Of a stretch of DNA of 64,000 nucleotides, positions 59,447 to 64,000 are shown in pieces (position 1 is the stretch's first letter; each line of letters starts with the position of its first letter). The notes below the pieces were generated by a model. It saw nothing but the letters and a program-made list of their open reading frames with translations. It made no database searches and was not told where the DNA came from. Made by a program: the position numbers and the translations under genes. The stretch comes from Luzula sylvatica (lineage: Eukaryota; Streptophyta; Magnoliopsida; Poales; Juncaceae): positions 51,827,355-51,891,354 of the forward strand of contig OX326960.1 in NCBI GenBank assembly GCA_946800325.1. Direction: 5' to 3'.

Positions 59447-61110
59447 TTATTCTGACGTGGGGAGTCTGGTGCGAATTGTGTGTTCTGGTTTATGAGTAGA
59501 TTCATAATCGACATGGACGAAAGCTCGCTCTACTTCTGGAAGCTTCTCGAGCTTCATCTGTAGCGACTCCCCTATTTTATGCGCTTCTTTCAGCCGCATC
59601 TCTTCTTCCAACTCTATATCAACCTACACCATTATTTTTGACTTACCCATTAATTAAACATTAATTTCTTACAAAATAGGAAATATCGTAAATACCCCTA
59701 TAATACCTCAACAAAGTAAAGGGCGCCAAAAGTGTAAGCGCGAACTGTGTCGACGTGTTTGACTTCAGAATCGTGTTTCATTATTACGTACGTTAATTTC
59801 TGCAACATTTCTGTCGGTGCCGACCTTCCCACCAATGACACTGTCATAATTTTTTTTATTAATTTGTTAAAAAAATTAAAAATTAAAAATAAAATTAAAA
59901 ATAAAAACCTGCGTTTTCAAGGACGGTTCCGGACCAATTTATAATTGTGTAAACCGCGAGAATAATTGCGCCAAGTGGATCGATCCACCAATAGAATTTA
60001 TCACCGAGAACGGCCGCGGCAAGACCGACAACGTTAGTTACCACGTCAAAATAATGGTCCTGAATTAAGTAAATTTATAAAATTCAAATTTGATTTCAAG
60101 ACTAAATTATAATACTAAATTAAAAGGTTTTAACTTTTAAGTACCTTAGCGTACGCTTTGACAATATCATTGTGAGAACTCTTGCAATAAATCCACAGAG
60201 CAAATTTAATTGCGGTTGCAGAAAGCATGATTGAATATAACCATATTAACTGGCTCGTCGTCATTTTCTCGCCAGGCTCGTTCGCAACTAACTGCTCGAC
60301 TGCATTTATCAACACTTGAAAACCTACACAAATTAAATATTAATTTTCGAAATGAATATCAAGTGATATAATATGGATACTAAGTAAGGAAACGAGTAAT
60401 AACCTAGAGTAGCCATGATTGCAGCGAAGACGATGATACCGACAGGTTGAACGCGTAATTTTCCTATAGGGTATTGGTATATATTTGATTTCTTCATATA
60501 TAAATGCGTGAAATATAGAATTCCTCCAGCCATTAGATCCAATAAAGAATCGAGCGTCGAGGCTGCAATAGCCATTGATTTCGTTTCGATCGTAGCATAC
60601 ACCTAAACGTATAGATTGTTGTATATGAATGTACATTTAGTGAGAGAGAGGAAGAGAGAGATTTACCTTGAAAACCAAGAGAATGATGTTCGCATAATTG
60701 GAGATTTTCATTAACAATTCACTCTGTTTTTGTTCTTCATTTTCAAATGTTTCCAGATCTTCATCATACTCATCATCACACATGGTGAAAGTATCCGCCT
60801 CTTCGAATGATCGTAGAGTTTGAAATTGCTTCTCATAGTACTCTTTCTCCCCTAAAGAGTAAATTAAGAGTAAAAAAAGTTAATGAAATTGATCAAATTG
60901 GAGCTTAATTGAGCTACCTTGAGTAAGGCCTTTAGCTTGGGAGAGATTGACGGAGAAAGGTTTCTCTGGATCCAGCCCGGCCCGGACTTTATCGGGTAAA
61001 CGGGTCACAAATTCGCTCCGTATAGAGTTCACCGATCGGCTCCGCCTCGGCGCCGATGCTGATGAACTGTGCCCTTCCAGAAGCGGATTTCTACCTTCTC
61101 TATTCTTCAT
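59447..61110 (-). CDS. Metal tolerance protein, Mn-type cation diffusion facilitator (MTP9/10-like)
   Basis: Membrane antiporter exporting divalent cations, chiefly Mn2+, from the cytosol into an endomembrane compartment or out of the cell. 7 minus-strand exons in phase: 61110-60918, 60851-60667, 60602-60404, 60323-60145, 60059-59909, 59840-59707, 59623-59447 (405 residues). The Mn-CDF signature D-x3-D is present twice: DSLLD (144-148) and DHYFD (253-257); Zn-CDFs have H-x3-[15 protein letters not shown] and a C-terminal domain with [13 protein letters not shown] and FVHVD follow. There is no His-rich loop, which also argues against Zn specificity. Closest by memory to Arabidopsis MTP9/MTP10; MTP8 and MTP11 are less alike. 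No lesions. Confidence 0.92.
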
Positions 61111-61242
61111 ACTTCTCTCCTCACTTCTCTCTTCTCACTGCTCACCACGAGTTGACATCTCCGGTTTGTGGAATTGAAGTCCCAGGTTAATATAACCAGG
61201 ATCTGAAATCTCGAGATACGGGAGTTGGAATCTCGGTTATAA
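61111..61242. promoter_or_regulatory. Shared divergent promoter of MTP and MAG
   Basis: Only 132 bp separate the MTP start (61110, minus) from the most upstream in-frame MAG start (61243, plus), or 255 bp from the second plausible MAG start (61366). It is CT-rich next to MTP and has no TATA box in either direction. A bidirectional promoter is likely. Confidence 0.55.
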
Positions 61243-62638
61243 GTGGTGGATTCCCTTCCATGGCTACGAGTCAACTGCTCGCATATGATCTGCCAGACCC
61301 GATCAGCTTTCCCGCTCAAACTCCACTCCATCTCCGCCGTCCATCTCACCTCCTTCCTTTCTCCGATGACTACCGGTGGTCGGAGTAGCACAAGCACAAC
61401 CCCGCCGCGGTTCAAACGAACTGCTAACAACAGGAAGCTCTCCAAGAAGGCGATCACTGCCATCAGCACAAAATCCGACGGCGATGACGAGGCTGGTGAT
61501 TCGCTGACCGTGAGCCAGAGCCTCGTTCCCAAGCGATTAGAGTTAATGTTACCTCAATTAGGGAGGATTTTGCCTCGAGATTTCTTCGAAATCGACTCTC
61601 TTGATCTCGCTCCTCGTCTCCTCGGCAAGTACTTGAGGCGCGATGATGTGGTTCTTCAAATCACTGAGGTAGTGCATTGTGCACAATGCAACCAACCATG
61701 AACTCAATTCAATCCTATCAATTTCAATTCAATTCAATTCCAATTCCTCTTCGAATTTCTATTTATTGTTTTTATAGGTGGAAGCATATAGACCAAATGA
61801 TTCCGCCTGCCATGGCCGGTTCGGCATAACTCCACGAACTGCACCAGTTGTAAATACCTTGATATTCTCTTCATAACAAAACATATTATTGCATATTTTA
61901 TTTTTACCCTTTAATAATGTTATATTATAATTATAATAATTCTATAATTATGTGCTAATTAATAGTTTGGGCCAGGAGGACATGCATATGTGTACCTTTG
62001 TTACGGGATTCACATGATGCTTAACGTCGTCGCTGATAAGGAAGGGGTTGGTTCCGCAGTATTAATTCGATCATGTTCTCCTATAAACGGTAAACTAATT
62101 AATGCTAATTTTATAATTATGATAATTTTGTTTTATTCCAAATACTATTTATAATTTTTTGTTATATAAATGGTTGCAGGATTGGAGACTATTCAAGAAA
62201 GAAGGGGGCAAAAAACCGATAAGCCGATCTTACTTAATGGACCAGGAAAGGTTGAATTAAAAAAAAATTAAAATCCTAATTTTTTTTTTTGTAATTTCGA
62301 ACTTTTTAATTATTCTGAATATACTTTTTTTTTCAGGTTGGACAAGCATTAGGGATTTCTACGGATTGGTCGCACCATCCTCTATTTACACCAGGTAAAT
62401 AGTTAATTTTATTTTTGAACATTATGTTAATTAATTAATTAATTTATTTATTTGGTTATTATGCTTGACAGGTGGATTGGAAATACTGGACGGACCAGAA
62501 CCAGAGAAGATTCTGATTGGGCCACGTGTAGGAATAGATTATGCATTGCCAGAGCATGTGAGTTCGCCTTGGAGATTTGCGGTTGCAGATACTCCTTGGA
62601 TTAGCGCTCCTAAAAACACTCTAAAACCTCAATGTTGA
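61243..62638 (+). CDS. MAG: Alkyladenine (3-methyladenine) DNA glycosylase
   Basis: Base-excision-repair enzyme that removes 3-methyladenine and other alkylated purines. 6 exons in phase: 61243-61668, 61778-61849, 61966-62089, 62180-62250, 62337-62394, 62472-62638 (305 residues). The AAG/MPG fold motifs are all present: [23 protein letters not shown] with the catalytic Glu (144, equal to human Glu125), [33 protein letters not shown] with the DNA-intercalating Tyr region, GPGKVGQALGI, and the plant C-terminus [11 protein letters not shown]. The N-terminal 100 residues are Ser/Thr/Arg-rich and not conserved; M1 (61243), MICQ (61282) or MTTGG (61366) could be the true start, and the longer forms might give organellar targeting. 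Confidence 0.94.
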
Positions 62639-63069
62639 AGTGCAGCATTATTGTTAATTATTCATTCATGTAATCATGTATTATGGTTTTTTGTGTATAG
62701 TTCTTTCATCTAATTGGTGTATTATATCTCTTTTGTTGCTGGCTTTTTATCGTGGTGTGATTGCGACTCTCTTTTTGAATGGCATTTACAAATTTATAAG
62801 CTTCTGACTAATTTTTTGAGTTACCTTTTAAATAACGAAGGATGCAAAAAGAAAACTTAGAGGATAAGGAATTGGAGCTAACTTTGCAACAATGGTGGAC
62901 ACTGGGAGCTGAGTTGGAAATATAATAAAGCCTCCATTATCTTCATATTTATATGTAAAGTTTATTTTTATCTCAAAGAACTGAAAAGTATGTACGACAA
63001 ACTTAGGAAAGCTTACTTCTCTACGTGTATTTGCAAAAGAGCAATAAAAAAAACTAAAAGAAAATTAGA
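62639..63069. other. Intergenic: MAG 3' UTR and tRNA flank
   Basis: No gene. A run of AAAAAA-AACTAAAAG next to 63060 is, on the minus strand, a T-rich stretch suited to end RNA polymerase III transcription of the tRNA. Confidence 0.5.
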
Positions 63070-63151
63070 CGACGCCTGAGAGATTCGAACTCTCGCGGGG
63101 AAACCCCATGTACTTAGCAGGCACACGCCTTAACCACTCGGCCAAAGCGTC
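63070..63151 (-). tRNA. tRNA-Ser(GCT)
   Basis: 82-nt minus-strand class II tRNA. The acceptor arms GACGCTT / AGGCGTC pair over 7 bp (one G-T), the D arm has the A-box TGGCCGAGTGG, the anticodon arm CTGCTAAG gives GCT, a long variable arm (CATGGGGTTTCCCCG) is typical of serine, and the B-box GAGTTCGAATCTC forms the T arm. Decodes AGC/AGU. No intron. T-rich sequence downstream serves as terminator. Confidence 0.97.
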
Positions 63152-63318
63152 GTTGTTGTAAGGTGATTCCAATTTAGTTATTATATAGGATTTATAGAAT
63201 CCAGAAATTTCGTTCTCAGATTTTAGAGAATTGTTAGGAAACCGGGAATTTAATTTTCCGAATTGCTCAAAGGTTAAGAGTTGGACGGACCAGAGAGAAC
63301 ATTTAAAACCGAGAATTC

Positions 63319-64000
63319 ATGTCCTGTACTGAGCTATCATCTCCTCCTCTTCCATTTATTTGCCTTACTACGAGCCGAAGCACCAAGGAGACAAACGGCC
63401 ATTATCATTTACTAGTTACTGCCCCTAACATGGAATCTCCTCCTCCTCATCTTCCTCCTCTGCCTCCGCCGCCCCTTCCTCCTCCTCCCCCTGATTTCTC
63501 CGCTTCGAACTACTTTTTTGGCCAATCATCTCCGAGGCCGTCAGCATCTTCCTCAGAATACGACCGTATCTCCGACTCCATCTCAACAAGTGACATCTCC
63601 GAGACAGAGCAATCAGCCCCGTTTTGCGCGATATGCAGAGAAAATCTCATCACCCCCGATTCCGAGGTTCACCACCTTCCTTGCACCCACGCCTACCACT
63701 CTCATTGCATCTTGCCATGGCTTAGGCTACATAACACGTGCCCAACCTGCCGGTGTCAAATACCCTCCCCCGATCTCGATTTTCTTCTCTCTACCAGTAC
63801 TACTACCTCTCCTTCGAGAACCAATCCAAGAGAGGAACTACCTCCTGGATCACGACCATTTTCAAATTTGCTACCTCCTCCTCCTGATTTCTCCACTTGG
63901 AACTACTTTTTTGGCCAATCATCTCCAAGGCCGTCAGCATCTTCCTCAGAATACGTCAGTATCTCCGACTCCATCTCAACAAGTGACATGTCCGAGACAG
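63319..64000 (+). CDS. Proline-rich RING-H2 E3 ligase with internal tandem repeat (3' end beyond window)
   Basis: Open frame without stop to the end of the window. Start either at 63319 (MSCTELSSPP) or 63430 (MESPPPH), in the same frame; the proline-rich start at 63430 is favoured. From 63430: a Pro/Leu-rich tract (1-22), a Ser-rich NYFFGQSSPRPSASSSEY module, then a RING-H2 finger, CAIC...C-T-H--H--C...CPTC (about residues 70-110), which would bind two zinc ions and recruit an E2 ubiquitin-conjugating enzyme. The module NYFFGQSSPRPSASSS recurs 393 bp (131 codons) later at about 63900, nearly identical, so a second RING probably follows. The substrate is unknown. Confidence 0.8.
   Translation, partial: MSCTELSSPPLPFICLTTSRSTKETNGHYHLLVTAPNMESPPPHLPPLPPPPLPPPPPDFSASNYFFGQSSPRPSASSSEYDRISDSISTSDISETEQSAPFCAICRENLITPDSEVHHLPCTHAYHSHCILPWLRLHNTCPTCRCQIPSPDLDFLLSTSTTTSPSRTNPREELPPGSRPFSNLLPPPPDFSTWNYFFGQSSPRPSASSSEYVSISDSISTSDMSET

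Noticed and set aside
60947..61177. 76-codon plus ORF opposite MTP exon 1
   Set aside because: Antisense shadow of a GC-rich coding exon.

Overview
This window is nuclear DNA from a flowering plant, most likely a eudicot. The evidence is AT-rich intergenic sequence, short GT-AG introns, plant gene families (KIN-7 kinesin, plant RFC5, MTP-type Mn transporter, MAG glycosylase), Ty1/copia LTRs, Helitrons, MULEs, CACTA and hAT MITEs, and a plastid-derived insert. The species cannot be named from the sequence. It has two halves: about 41 kb of nested transposons with no convincing intact host gene, then a gene-dense island from about 42.3 kb to the end.

Repeat half. Bases 1-8960 are layered copia elements. 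A plus-strand pol remnant carries a solo LTR in its RT. It is followed by an inverted, internally deleted copia element (4213-8882) with a perfect AATTA target duplication, which split a third copia protease-region fragment. At 9045-10541 lies a 1.5-kb solo LTR whose U3 holds about 18 copies of a TCCGTTGTAACGGA palindrome. A CACTA-like element (11246-13357) carries exon pieces of a CHD1-type remodeler and an FKBP isomerase. A hAT MITE, a broken defensin-like gene, three minus-oriented Helitron 3' ends (16546, 20086, 28320), a foldback MITE carrying a retroposon, a FAR1-containing Pack-MULE, and a broken plastid trnV-GAC to rrn16 insert follow. At 34263-40742 sits a young MULE (284-bp TIRs with one mismatch, 9-bp TSD) carrying a Mutator DNA-binding domain, a plant-mobile-domain gene and a plant-transposon-protein ORF. 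It lies inside the arms of an older inverted-repeat element (32985-41405).

Gene half. In order: a KIN-7 kinesin (42602-47651, +, 19 exons), a small two-helix membrane protein (50135-50533, +), replication factor C subunit 5 (51529-53266, +, 9 exons, with an E2F site and telo box upstream), a pantothenate kinase with a duplicated C-terminal half (55115-58470, +, 17 exons), a Mn-type cation diffusion facilitator (59447-61110, -, 7 exons), the alkyladenine DNA glycosylase MAG (61243-62638, +, 6 exons) divergent from it across 132 bp, tRNA-Ser(GCT) (63070-63151, -), and the 5' part of a proline-rich RING-H2 gene with an internal tandem repeat cut by the window end.

The host genes are unrelated housekeeping functions (microtubule transport, DNA replication, CoA synthesis, metal export, base excision repair, tRNA, ubiquitin ligation) and form no pathway. 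The points most worth checking are the pantothenate kinase with one and a half catalytic domains, the MULE with ten internal hairpins in its ends, and the gene-capturing CACTA element.
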